Below, piece after piece: positions 46,331-56,739 of a stretch of 64,000 nucleotides of DNA (position 1 is the first letter of the stretch; each line of letters opens with the position of its first letter). The stretch comes from Doryteuthis pealeii. Taxonomy: Eukaryota; Mollusca; Cephalopoda; Myopsida; Loliginidae. The position numbers were made by a program, and so were the translations under genes. Location of the stretch: NCBI GenBank assembly GCA_023376005.1, contig CM042151.1, positions 78,039,510 through 78,103,509 of the forward strand, written 5' to 3'. The notes below the pieces were generated by a model. That model was given only the letters and a program-made list of their open reading frames with translations. It was not told the origin of the DNA and did no database searches.

Positions 46331-48388
46331 TTTCTCACTTTTTTATCAGCAAATATATGTAGATATTTCACAATGACCACCCTTCGTTTTATATCTGCAT
46401 CATATTTTATATACTATTGTATATTAATAACCATGTTCAATTTTTTGGGTATAAGAGAGATAAATGCATATCTCAAGAGGTGATAACTCATTTGTCCCTT
46501 GCTGCTGAATCCACACCTATGGTGGACAGACATTGAATTTTTTTTACTATTTTGTATGTTTTCACATCCAGGTATTTCGAAGTAAAAGATGAATATTGGA
46601 TTTTCTTTCCAATATCTTTAAAAATAATTTTTCTTGGAAGTGTAGTGAAAAAGACTTTTCTCTGAGATTGAGATATTTATCTAGACTGTTTTTCAGCCCG
46701 ATTTTTCATCCATAGTTAAAATTGACGATTAAATTTTTTTTTAATCTCAGAAAATATGCAGCATATCATCGCATATTTTTAACTTAAATTTTTTCAAAGA
46801 TAAAATTTAGGGCTATCTTTTGTTAAATTTTCAAGTTAGTCATGAATATTGTCTAAATTGACCTTGAAATTTTTAAGGTAGAAAAAAATTTTTATTTGAC
46901 TTGGATAAAATAATTTTTTTGCATCAATTTAAAGAAAAACGTTTTTTTTAAAACTACAAAAAAAACAAAAAAAAAAACATGCTACATTTATTTTTTGAAT
47001 TTTAAGAAAATAACTTTTAAATTTTAAAATCACTTTTTAGGGTATTGAATTTTTATTTTTTATTTTTCTATATATTCTTCTGGATATGATAAAAAAATGT
47101 AATAATTAGGGACCGGGAATTTTTTTTCTTTTGAATTGATAAAATAAAAATATTTTTCAAGTTTCTTCAATAAAATAAGCTAATCATAAAATCATTGGAA
47201 AATAATTTGGTGAAAATTTCATTAAAATTGGACAATTCCCTGATTTTTTTGGTAATTGTTTTAATTTTAATTAAATTAAAAAAAATTATTATCTCCCTTA
47301 GCCGCCATGAACATCCCCATATATTAAAATAATATTTTCAAGTTGAAATAATAGATAGGGAAGGACATGGAAAACAAGACGTCTTAAGAAGCAGCTCATA
47401 TGTTGGGCTGTAGTGACCTACTGAGTAGACCAAATACAAGAGATGAATACAATATGGGAACCAATCATTAAAAAGACTAAATCAAATTGTTTTTTTTTTT
47501 TTAAGTAGATTATTTTAAAAACAAAAATACTGAAAAAGACTGAAGGATTTTACGCCTCGAGGGTAGGGGGGTGTTGGACACTTTTGTAGAAATTCATAAA
47601 AAAACAAAACTTTTTTAAAAATGTGGGTTGTCAAATATCTAAATTGATGTGCCAATAAAAAGCGGGGGTGGGGGTGTAGGTAGTGTAATAATATCCATAT
47701 ATATTTGTCGATATAAAGCAAAAAAAAAACATCACAGTACATATTTGATAGGTACCACCAATTTGTGTGCACATTTTCATTTTAAAAACAAATTAAAATT
47801 AATTAAATCGATTATTTAAGGTCAAGTTTTTGTTTAATTTGAAAAGTATGATTAGCATCAGAAAAAAAATTTAATACATTTTAAACAATTAAATTCAGCT
47901 AAAAAAAAAAAAAAATTATCAAAATGGACCCTTTGTGTGAAAGAGTTACGGACTAAAAATACCCACATCATTGAAGATTTGAAGACTTATAATAGTTTCT
48001 TCTTAGAAATTAATAGAAAAAAATTAAATACACTATGTACAGAAAAATGATTAACTTTTTGATATTGATTTAAATGAAATATCTTTTTTTTGTTCAAAAT
48101 ACACAGAAAAACTAAAGAGTCCCCCAAAAATCTTGTGTTTTTGTTTACAAAAAGTCACCAGGAAATATGTTAAATGCAGAAAAAAAAAATTGCCAAAATC
48201 AGAGAATTATCTGATTTTAATAAAATTTTCAGTGCTGACTTATTAATCAACGAATTCTTTTAAATTACTGAATCATTTCAATCAAACTGATTCAATGGAA
48301 ATAAACTGAAATTCTTTAAAATAAATGCCACCTATATGCGCCTTGAAAACAACAATACATATACCTAATTAATAGATAAAATATGTAC
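46331..48388. other. AT-rich interval, no gene
   Basis: Rich in A and T homopolymers and with no recognisable coding sequence. A motif around 48195-48245 (gagaattatctgattttaat) recurs at 63450-63490 and in inverted, weaker form near 47230, so parts are dispersed repeat. It separates the palindrome from the inverted gypsy copy. Confidence 0.6.
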
Positions 48389-51185
48389 ATCAGATGCTTC
48401 TGTAATGTCAGGGAATTTTCCTCGTTCCCGGTTCATTAGTAGCTTGGCTGGCGACACTCCTGTTACCGTGTGGGGGTAGTACGGTATTGGAATAGGAAAT
48501 TCTTCATTTCCTCCTTCCAGCTCTTTTTTTCTATTTTTGCAATTTTGATTGCTTTTAGGATAGTTCTGTTGAACGCTCTACCTCTCCGTTTGATTGAGGC
48601 CAATATAGTATCCCTTTTATTTGGATAATACCATGGAATGGTTAGGTCTTCCTGGAATTCGCTGGATGAAAGTTGTCCATTGTCACTTCTCAGGTATCGT
48701 GGATATCCGTGTGTTTTGAAAGCTAATTGCAGGCCATTAATTATACTCTTAGCATTTGTACTTTGCATATATGCTATCTCTGGCCATCTGGAGTGTAGTC
48801 TATGATGACCAGGAGATGATTTCCTTCCGAGACAGTCAGTAGATTCTACCGCAACATAGTTCCAGGGTTTATCTGGTAGCTGCGTGCTCTGTAATTCCTC
48901 AGGTGGGGCGTTTTTCCCTACTACTTGACATGGGTAGCATTTTTTATTTTACTTTCCACCATTTTGTCCTTATCAGGCCACCAATACTTTGGTCTTAGGC
49001 GGTTTTTGTCCGTACTATGCCTGATGTCCTTCACGGGCTAGTTCAGTTACCTGTTCTTTCAGACACATCGGAATGACAATTCTATTCCCACGCAAAATCA
49101 TCTGTCCGGCTGTTCATCTTTTACTGCTTGAAATACACAACCCTTGAAACAGGTCCAGTCATTTTGTTGATATTGCTTGACGGATTTTGGAAACAGTGGA
49201 GTCATCCTTTGAAGCTTCTTCCACTTCTTAAGGGGATAACGCTTGTGGCACAGAATCCTTAATAATGCTATAGATGTTAATCTGTTGTTTCTTTTTCTTC
49301 GGCCTGATCAGCATCATCAATTAGCTGTCGGCTCAAAGGATCTGCTTTGTTGGTTTTGCCAGATATGTGTATGATTTCATATGTGAACTGCTGTAGGTAT
49401 AACAGCATCTCTCCATTCTTGCTGAGGGTGGTTTTGAGGAAGGTGATAGCACTTTTACTAGTGGCACTGTGGTCTGTCAGGATTTTAAAATCACATCCCA
49501 GAGGGTATAACTGGAACTTTTTAACATGCCAAAATACTCCCAAGGCTTCTCGTTCGAATTGAGAATAACGAGATTCTGTGGCTGTGAGTTTTCCTGCTAG
49601 CATAGTAGATTGGCTTCCACGTCTTGTTAGGTTGTTGTTCCAAAATTGCACCTAGACCTATGGGGGGAGGCATCGGTTGTGACTCTGGTGGGCAAGTTGA
49701 GGTCATAATATGCCATCACTGGAACTTCAACCAGTGCTTTTTTGATTTTGGTCAAAAGCATTTTGTTCTTCTTCCTTCATCTCCATTCAGTGTCTTGTAA
49801 GATTCCAGAGAGGGGAGGATTATTGTGGCAAAATTGGTCCAATCCGAGAAAACTGCGTACCCGCGATGCATCTTTTGGTGGAGGAGCGCTAACCACCGCC
49901 TTTACTTTTTCGTCAGAGATTTTTAGGCCATCTTCTGATAGGATATGTCCCATGTATTTATCGAAGTCATATTTATTTTACATTTCTTCTCATTGATGGT
50001 CAGTCCCCGTTCTGCAAAGCGTTGAATTACTTTGGTCAGCCTCATATCATTCTCCTCTTCTGTACTGCCGACTATTATAATGTCATCTGTCATGTTGTAG
50101 GCAGTCCTTAATGATTTGGCTCATTATTTGTTGAAATTTTTCTGATGCCATGTTTGCTCCAAATAAAAGTCTTTTATACCTAAAGAGTCCTCCGGGTGCA
50201 GCAAATGTAGTGATTTCTCTAGAATCAGGGTGTAATTCTATTTGGTGATAAGCCATGTTTGAATCAATTTTAGAGAAATATTTTCCTCCTGACATTTCCT
50301 GAATTGTTTGCAATTGTTGGCACAGGATGGCGTTCACGGATGATGGTGTAGGAAAGGTGTCTACATTCTAAAGAAAATAGAATATATGTTTTCAGAAAGT
50401 AAAAGACAAGGGGGAAAGCACATGTACCTTTAACCTATTTTATTACATACAAAACTCAACGAAGTCAATAAAAACAAGCACTGAAGGGCAGTACTTACAA
50501 TTCAGAATATCTCCCCTAGTTGAGGGGGTGTCAGGTTGAGTCTTCAGTTATTTCTCCCTCACTGAGGCGGTAGTATCTTTCACCACAAGGTCTAGATGGA
50601 CGCTCGTTTCTACGAGGCTTACAGTTCGGTCCAAACCGTCAAAGAGAATTATTCACTCAATCTGACAGGGGACGTTACCTTTACTACTTCCTGTCCCTAA
50701 AGGCTCAGGAGAGTTCTAGTCCCTACAATGCTTCATTAGCTCTCCTCATGTCGATGCATATCCGGATATCATGTTCTCCTTCCTTGTTTTCTTTTCAACT
50801 GTCACTAATGGATTAACCCACTGGGAATTCGCTGACTCTGTTCAATAACATCCAGGTCCACAGTTCTTGAAGTTTCTAAAACATGCTGCCATCTGTTAAA
50901 TGGGATTCTGCGCACCGGCTGAACAACTGGAGTGGCATTTGGGTCCATCTTCAGTTTAACTGTAGTCTTTGAGCTTGCCCAATCCTTTGAATACTTTCGG
51001 AAATTTCTCCCGATTTCTGTCCATATGTCTGTTTCGGAGCACTGCAATATATCGGCATTTATTCCAATTTTTAAGATTCCTAGGGCTTTGCTTGTACTGC
51101 CACTAAGGATGATGTCTGTGCTTGAGGATGACAGAAAATTGAAGCCGTGACTATCGGCCAGTGCTGGGTATCTGGACTTTCAGTG
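48389..51185 (-). pseudogene. gypsy pol, inverted copy (protease end to integrase)
   Basis: Minus-strand gypsy pol, better preserved than the other two copies. From 51185 downward: RT start with RIPFNRWQHVLE (about 50890), a 381-bp insertion at 50347-50727, then SKIDSNMAYHQIELHPDSRE and TTFAAPGGLFRYKRLLFGAN (50270-50150), a TDDIIIVG catalytic block (about 50095), RNase H with YASRKTHSH, ILTDHSAT and ADPLSRQ (49610-49300), then integrase: MCLKEQVTELAREGHQ (about 49065), PWNYVAVES where the first catalytic D is expected (about 48850), and YLRSDNGQLSSSEFQ (48690-48650) with the second catalytic D. It stops within integrase at 48389 (acagaagcatctgatgtaca), with no LTR. Several frameshifts remain. 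Confidence 0.88.
50347..50727 (-). mobile_element. TG...CA insertion in gypsy RT (solo-LTR-like), inverted copy
   Basis: On the minus strand it starts TGTAGG and ends CCTACA, and interrupts the codons for REANEAI...RHP in RT. The uninterrupted sequence at 19230 reads gaagccatcatccgtg, so the inserted segment and a short CCA duplication can be defined. TG...CA ends, about 380 bp and an AATAAA-like motif make a solo LTR of another element the best guess. Confidence 0.65.
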
Positions 51186-51297
51186 CTAGACTTCCAAAAC
51201 CTAAAAAAGGCCAGACCCGAGATTGAACTCAGCATCAACCCAAAAAGCTGTATCCTTATGCCAGTAAGGAATCTCTTAGAATTTTAGGGAAATCTAC
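51186..51297. other. spacer of the second inverted repeat
   Basis: 112 bases of gypsy sequence (ctagacttccaaaacctaaa to gggaaatcta) between cactttcag-type left arm end and cactgaaagt at 51298. It is single copy here but matches 18660-18770 of the 5' gypsy part. Confidence 0.8.
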
Positions 51298-51764
51298 ACT
51301 GAAAGTCCAGATACCCAGCACTGGACGATCAGTCACGGCTTCATTTTATGTCATCCCTCAAGCACAGACATCACTCCTTAGTGGCAGTACAAGCAAAAGC
51401 CCTAGGAATCTTAAAAATTGGAATAAATGCCGATATATTGCAGTGCTCCGAAACAGACATATGGACAGAAATACGGAGAAATTTCCGAAAGTATTCAAAG
51501 GATTGGGCAAGCTCAAAAGACTACCAGTTAAAACTGAAGATGGACCCAAATGCCACTCCAGTTGTTCAGCCGGTGCGCAGAATCCCATTTAACAGATGGC
51601 AGCATGTTCTTAAGAAACTTCAAGAACTAGTGGACCTGGATGTTATTGAAAGAGTCACAGAACCTTCCCAGTGGGTTAATCCATTAGTGACAGTGAAAAG
51701 AAAACAAAGGAAGGAGAACATGATATCCGGATATGCATCGACATGAGGAGAGCTAATGAAGCCA

Positions 51765-52138
51765 TGTAGGACTAGAACTCTCCTGAGCCTTTAGGGACAG
51801 AAGTATAAAGGTAACGTCCCCTGTCAGGTTGAGTGAATAATTCTCTTTGACGGGTTTGGCACCGAACTGTAAGCCTCGTAGAAACGAGCGTCCATCTCAG
51901 ACCTTGTGGCTGAAAGAACTACTACCCTCAGTGAGGGAGAAATAACTGAAGACTCAACCTGACACCCCCCTCAACTAGGGAGATATTCTGAATTGTAAGT
52001 ACTGCCCTTCATGCTTGTTTATTACTTCGTTGAGTTTTGTATGAAATAAAATAGGTTAAAGGTACATGTGCTTTCCCCTTGTCTTTACTTTCTGAAAACA
52101 TATATTCTATTTCTTAGAATGTAGACAGCCTTCCTACA
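51765..52138 (+). mobile_element. TG...CA insertion in gypsy RT (solo-LTR-like), forward copy
   Basis: 374 bp from TGTAGGACTAG to TTCCTACA, flanked by CCA (51762-51764 and 52139-52141), within gaagccatcatccg of RT. Same site and same insert as at 50347-50727; absent at 19230. Contains tatgaaataaaatagg near the 3' end, a possible polyadenylation signal. Confidence 0.7.
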
Positions 52139-55078
52139 CCATCATCCGTGAACGCATCCCTGTGCCAACAATTGACGAAACAATTCAGGAAATGTCAGGA
52201 GGAAAATATTTCTCAAAATTGATTCAAACATGGCTTATCACCAAAATAGAATTACACCCTGATTCTAGAGAAATCACTACATTTGCTGCACCCGGAGGAC
52301 TCTTAGGTATAAAAGACTTTTATTTGGAGCAAACATGGCATCAGAAAAATTTCAACAAATAATGAGCCAAATCATTAAGGACTGCCCTGGTGCCTACAAC
52401 ATGACAGATGACATTAATAGTCGGCAGTACAGAATGAGGAGCATGATATGAGGCTGACCCAAGTAATTCAACGCTTTGCAGAACGGGACTGACCATCAAT
52501 GAGAAGAAATGTAAAATAAAGATGACTCGATAAAATACATGGACATATCCTATCAGAAGATGGCCTAAAAATCTCTGACGAAAAAGTAAAGGCGTGGTTA
52601 GCGCTCCTCCACCAAAAATGCATCGCAGTACGCAGTTTTCTCGGATTGGCCCAATTTGCGCAAAATTGTGCCAATTTTGCCACAATAACCTCCCCTCTCT
52701 GGAATCTTACAAGACAAGACACTGAATGGAGATGGAAGGAAGAAGAACAAAATGCTTTTGATCAAGTCAAAAAAGCACTGGTTGAAGCTCCAGTAATGGC
52801 ATATTACGACCTCAGCCTGCCACCAGAGTCACAACCGATGCCGTCCCCATAGTCTAGGTGCAATTTGGAACAACAACAACCTGACAAGGACGTGAAAGCC
52901 AATCTATATATGCTAGCAGAACTCACAGCCACAGAATCTTCGTTTATTCTCAATTCGAACGAGAAGCCTGGGAGTATTTTGGCAGTAAAAAAGTTCCAGT
53001 TCATTACCTGCTGGGATGTGTTTAAAATCCTTACAGACCACATGTATGTCACAGTAAAAAGTGCTATCACTTCCTCAAAAACCACCTCACAGAATGGAGA
53101 GATGGCGTTTATACCTACAGCAGTTCAAATATGAAACATACACATATCTGGCAAAACCAACAAAGCGGATCCTTTGAAGCAGACAGCCAAGTTTTGATGA
53201 TTCTGATGCAGGCCGAAGAAAAAGAAACAACAGAGTACATCTGTAGCTCAGCATTTATCAAGGATTCTGTGCCACAAGCATTATCCCCTCGGAGAAGTGG
53301 AAGAAGCTTCAAAGGATGACCCCACTCTCTCCAAAATCTGTCAAGCAATTATCAACCCATCAATTGACTGGACCTTTGTTCAAAGTACTGTATTCAAGCA
53401 GGTAAAAGATGAACTTTGGACAGCCGGACAGATGGGTTTGGTGGGAATAGACATGTTTATTCTCGGATATCCGTTACTTGTCAAAGAACAGAGTAACCGA
53501 ACAACTAGCCCATCGAAGGACATCAGGGTCCAAGTTAACCGAACAAAAAACGCGCCTAAGATCAAACGTATGGTGGCCTGCTTTGGTAGCAGAGTGGAAA
53601 CTCGTGGTTGAGTAGAGAGACTCACAATAAAAAAATGTACCGGCATGTCTAGAAAGTAAAATAAAAAAATGAGCAGCTTAGCTCACGTGTAAACAAAAAA
53701 AGCTTGCAGTCACCGAGACGAAAAACTGTAAAGCGGACATTACAAGCACCCCACACAGCTGCTACCAAAGAGAATATAAACCAGCACTGAAAGCACACTC
53801 ACAGGGCTACCAGGATAGTAATAGCAATAGAAGCCCTGGTTAGAACTTCTATGTATCTGGCGGAGCTCTGTCTCGTGGAGAGATCTATCATGTCTGGCTC
53901 TCTGATCTTCGAGTAAGAGAGAAAGACTACTACACTCCATCTGCATGGCCCAGGATCGTCGGAATAGCATTACAGTGAAAAGTTAACAAATTAGCTCTCC
54001 TAGAAAGAGTGGTATGCACTAAATGACCTGGAGAATTAGGACCTCTCTCAAACAATACGGAGAGTCAACAAGCAGCATAAACCTGAGAATAGGTCGGTAC
54101 AATGAGAGAGACTTATTTGCCTCACAGCGTTAAATTACTGCGCAAGCGTGGAAATACATATAGACATTCATGTACTCTATAACCAAAATAAAAGGACGGA
54201 TATCCACCATACGCAATTATCATCGGCTGAGCTCAATCACACGTGAGAGACAGGAGTAGGACAGACGGCTTCATACATAAGCGCCTATTCTAAAGCAATC
54301 ACTATAACTCTGCAAAAAGAAGTAGAAAAAAGAGCTGGCAACAAGAGTGAAATATTGCATATGACATTTGACCTTTTACTCTCCATAAAGGATACCGTAT
54401 ACCCATCCCCACTAGCGCCCTCCAAATCCAAACCCGGAGAGTATAGAGCGGTTCAACAGACTTTATTCACCTATTAAGAGCAATCCAAAATTTGGTCCAG
54501 CGAGTGATACGCCAGCAAGCTAAACTGAATGAATCAGGAAGAACTACGAGGAAAATAATACCACCGAAATTACAGAAGCATCTGATGTACACGAAGAAAC
54601 GTACATGACAAAGATGCTCTCAACACAAATTTGAAACGCAACTATAAGTGCCAATCAAAAAAGAAGATCTTAAAGACAGATGATAAAGAAAGGAAGACCA
54701 AGTGCTGGTGCAAAAACCTATAGAGCCAACAAAATTGACCCTACTTTTGAGATGCAGCCTTACAAAGTTATTGGAAACAAGGGTAATGCTGTAATGTACA
54801 AACAACCTCAGGTAAACAAAAATGAGAAATGCAGCCCATGTGAAAAAGTTTGATGCGACACACCTCATGATACTGACAAACCACAGCGTGCCAACCACCG
54901 ACCAATCCTATTCCTGATCCATCTCCACTACCATTCTCCTACAACACCACATCCCAAACAGCACAACCACACCAAACCCAAACACGGACAAATCATCCAG
55001 AGTTAAACAAGCACAGCTTGGCAGAAAGACTTTATAATGTCCGGGAAACCTTTAATCAAAAAGGAAGAACAAAAGAAT

Positions 55079-55090
55079 AACGGGGGGAAG
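55079..55090 (+). promoter_or_regulatory. polypurine tract
   Basis: aacggggggaag directly before the 3' LTR, the usual primer site for plus-strand synthesis. Confidence 0.75.
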
Positions 55091-55267
55091 TGTAGTATCT
55101 TTGAGATTCTCGACCTGGAGGGATTAGGGGAATCTCGATAGGGGCGAGATCACGGAAATAGGTAGTTGACTACTAACGTGGAGTATACAGCCACAAGGAT
55201 CTCGAATGTATATGTTCCCGAAATAAACCGTTCTATAAAACATTAAACCTGAGTTGACTTCACTACA
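55091..55267 (+). mobile_element. 3' LTR of Ty3/gypsy element
   Basis: TGTAGTATC to CACTACA, partner of 17139-17310. Followed by TAACC (55268-55272), identical to the five bases before the 5' LTR. Confidence 0.92.
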
Positions 55268-55867
55268 TAACCCCTTCTATTTAAGATCTTTTTATCAACA
55301 ATTGAAATGCCCGAGAAATGAGGAGGCAGAATTTATAAACGACATTAATAATTAAAAGGTGTATAATGATAATTACTGAAGATTTTATCGACATTTCAAT
55401 AGTGAAAAATTAAAATCCTGATCTTTACTGAGGAAAATAAAAACGTTTTGTGTTTATTCAATTCATTTTTTCTAAACGATCTCCATTAGAGAAAAGTGCC
55501 CTGAACATGATATACAACTTAATTATATTTACCGTCATGATCTTCATGTTTATTCTAAGATCTAATTTTATTTCCTAAGTGGTTTTTATTTGAATAGGTC
55601 ATACAATTCTTTGAACGTATGCAATACGCATGTAAAGCAGTTATTTAAAATCTTGAAATTTTCTGAGAAGACTGAATTATGAAATTCCCTAAACGATTGC
55701 AGAACATTGTAAAACAAAGTTGTGGTTTCCATTAGAAATGATAGGTTATCAAATTCTCTGAACGTATGTAATACGCATGTAAAGCAGTTATTTAAAATCT
55801 GAAAAGGTTATGGGAGGACTTCATTATGAAATTCCCGAAACGATTGCAGAAGATTGTAAAACAAAAT
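55268..55867. other. AT-rich interval after the 3' LTR
   Basis: No gene. Contains two related blocks, gaacgtatgcaatacgcatg at 55613 and gaacgtatgtaatacgcatg at 55758, each followed by taaagcagttatttaaaatc, an internal direct repeat of about 130 bases. Confidence 0.6.
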
Positions 55868-56533
55868 TGTAAATAAAGTAAAATCTTATTATAATGGAGA
55901 TAGTGTGTTTTTCCGTCTGTAACCGAAACTATATTACAACTCAAGTCACAATTCCCTTAGTTATTTATATAACATTCTCAATGATTTTATTTTTATTTGA
56001 ACCTCAATTATTAATAAAATTGTTTTACATTATTAATACTGTTAACCATATCTACATAGTGACAACATGCAATTATATTTATATATACAACAAAATAGCG
56101 GTTTACAGTGTAACGGGAAGGCTAATTTGCATATTAATATTAAAAAAATCGAATTTTAATAAATATGTGCTTAGTATTATGATTTCTAATTGTTTTATTT
56201 TAATGAATATAAGCAACAATCTCTTCAATGAATCTAAAATGAAATCCATTAACAAGAAAAAATAAACTGTCATTTTATTCTTTACTTCCTCTTAAACTAA
56301 ATACTTAAATTAGAAAAAATAACAATGAAAGACGAGAGTGATGGAAGAGTAAGTTTCAGTTGTTCCATTTTTTATTATACTCCCTCTGTTTCAAATCTTT
56401 TATTATACTCCCTCTGTTTCAAATTTTTTTATCTGTATTCTTATTTAGTTTCATTAGCCTTTCTAATTTAATACAATATTTTATTACATTAAAACTTAAA
56501 TACTTGCACCCGGAGGGTGCATATATTTGCTAG
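55868..56533 (+). mobile_element. Helitron-like repeat, copy 2
   Basis: Same sequence order as 16640-17130. Its right end has a perfect hairpin gcaccc-gga-gggtgc (56506-56520) followed nine bases later by CTAG (56530-56533), the classic Helitron 3' end. The TC 5' end is not visible here. No replication or helicase gene, so a non-autonomous copy. Confidence 0.5.
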
Positions 56534-56613
56534 TAATAATAATAATAAAAGCATTAATCTTCTCATTTACTAAATCAAATTGAGAAAATTATTTCTCAGA
56601 AAAATGTCTTTAA

Positions 56614-56652
56614 TACATACATACATACATACATTATATTATATAATATATA

Positions 56653-56730
<78 letters not shown>
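56614..56730. repeat. (CATA)n and (TA)n microsatellite
   Basis: (CATA)n to 56633, then TA-rich alternating sequence to 56730. Confidence 0.95.
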
Positions 56731-56736
<6 letters not shown>

Positions 56737-56739
56737 TCA

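Larger units (their letters stand above)
51186..55090 (+). pseudogene. gypsy pol, forward copy to polypurine tract
   Basis: Plus-strand pol from the protease-RT linker to the end of integrase. RT start TPVVQPVRRIPFNRWQHVLK and VTEPSQWVNPLVTVKRK lie in one open frame (51540-51700). The insertion 51765-52138 follows, then RT motifs in shifting frames, RNase H (52800-53170), an integrase region from about 53400, and an integrase C-terminal part with DPTFEMQPYKVIGNKGNAV near 54750-54800 (GPY/F-like). It ends in the polypurine stretch aacggggggaag before the LTR. From about 52200 indels and substitutions become dense, more so than in the inverted copy. Gag, the protease active site and a 5' LTR are absent on this side. 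Confidence 0.85.

Noticed and set aside
48389..55267. A second complete gypsy element
   Set aside because: Both pol copies together have only one LTR, one polypurine tract and no gag, so they do not make a second full element.
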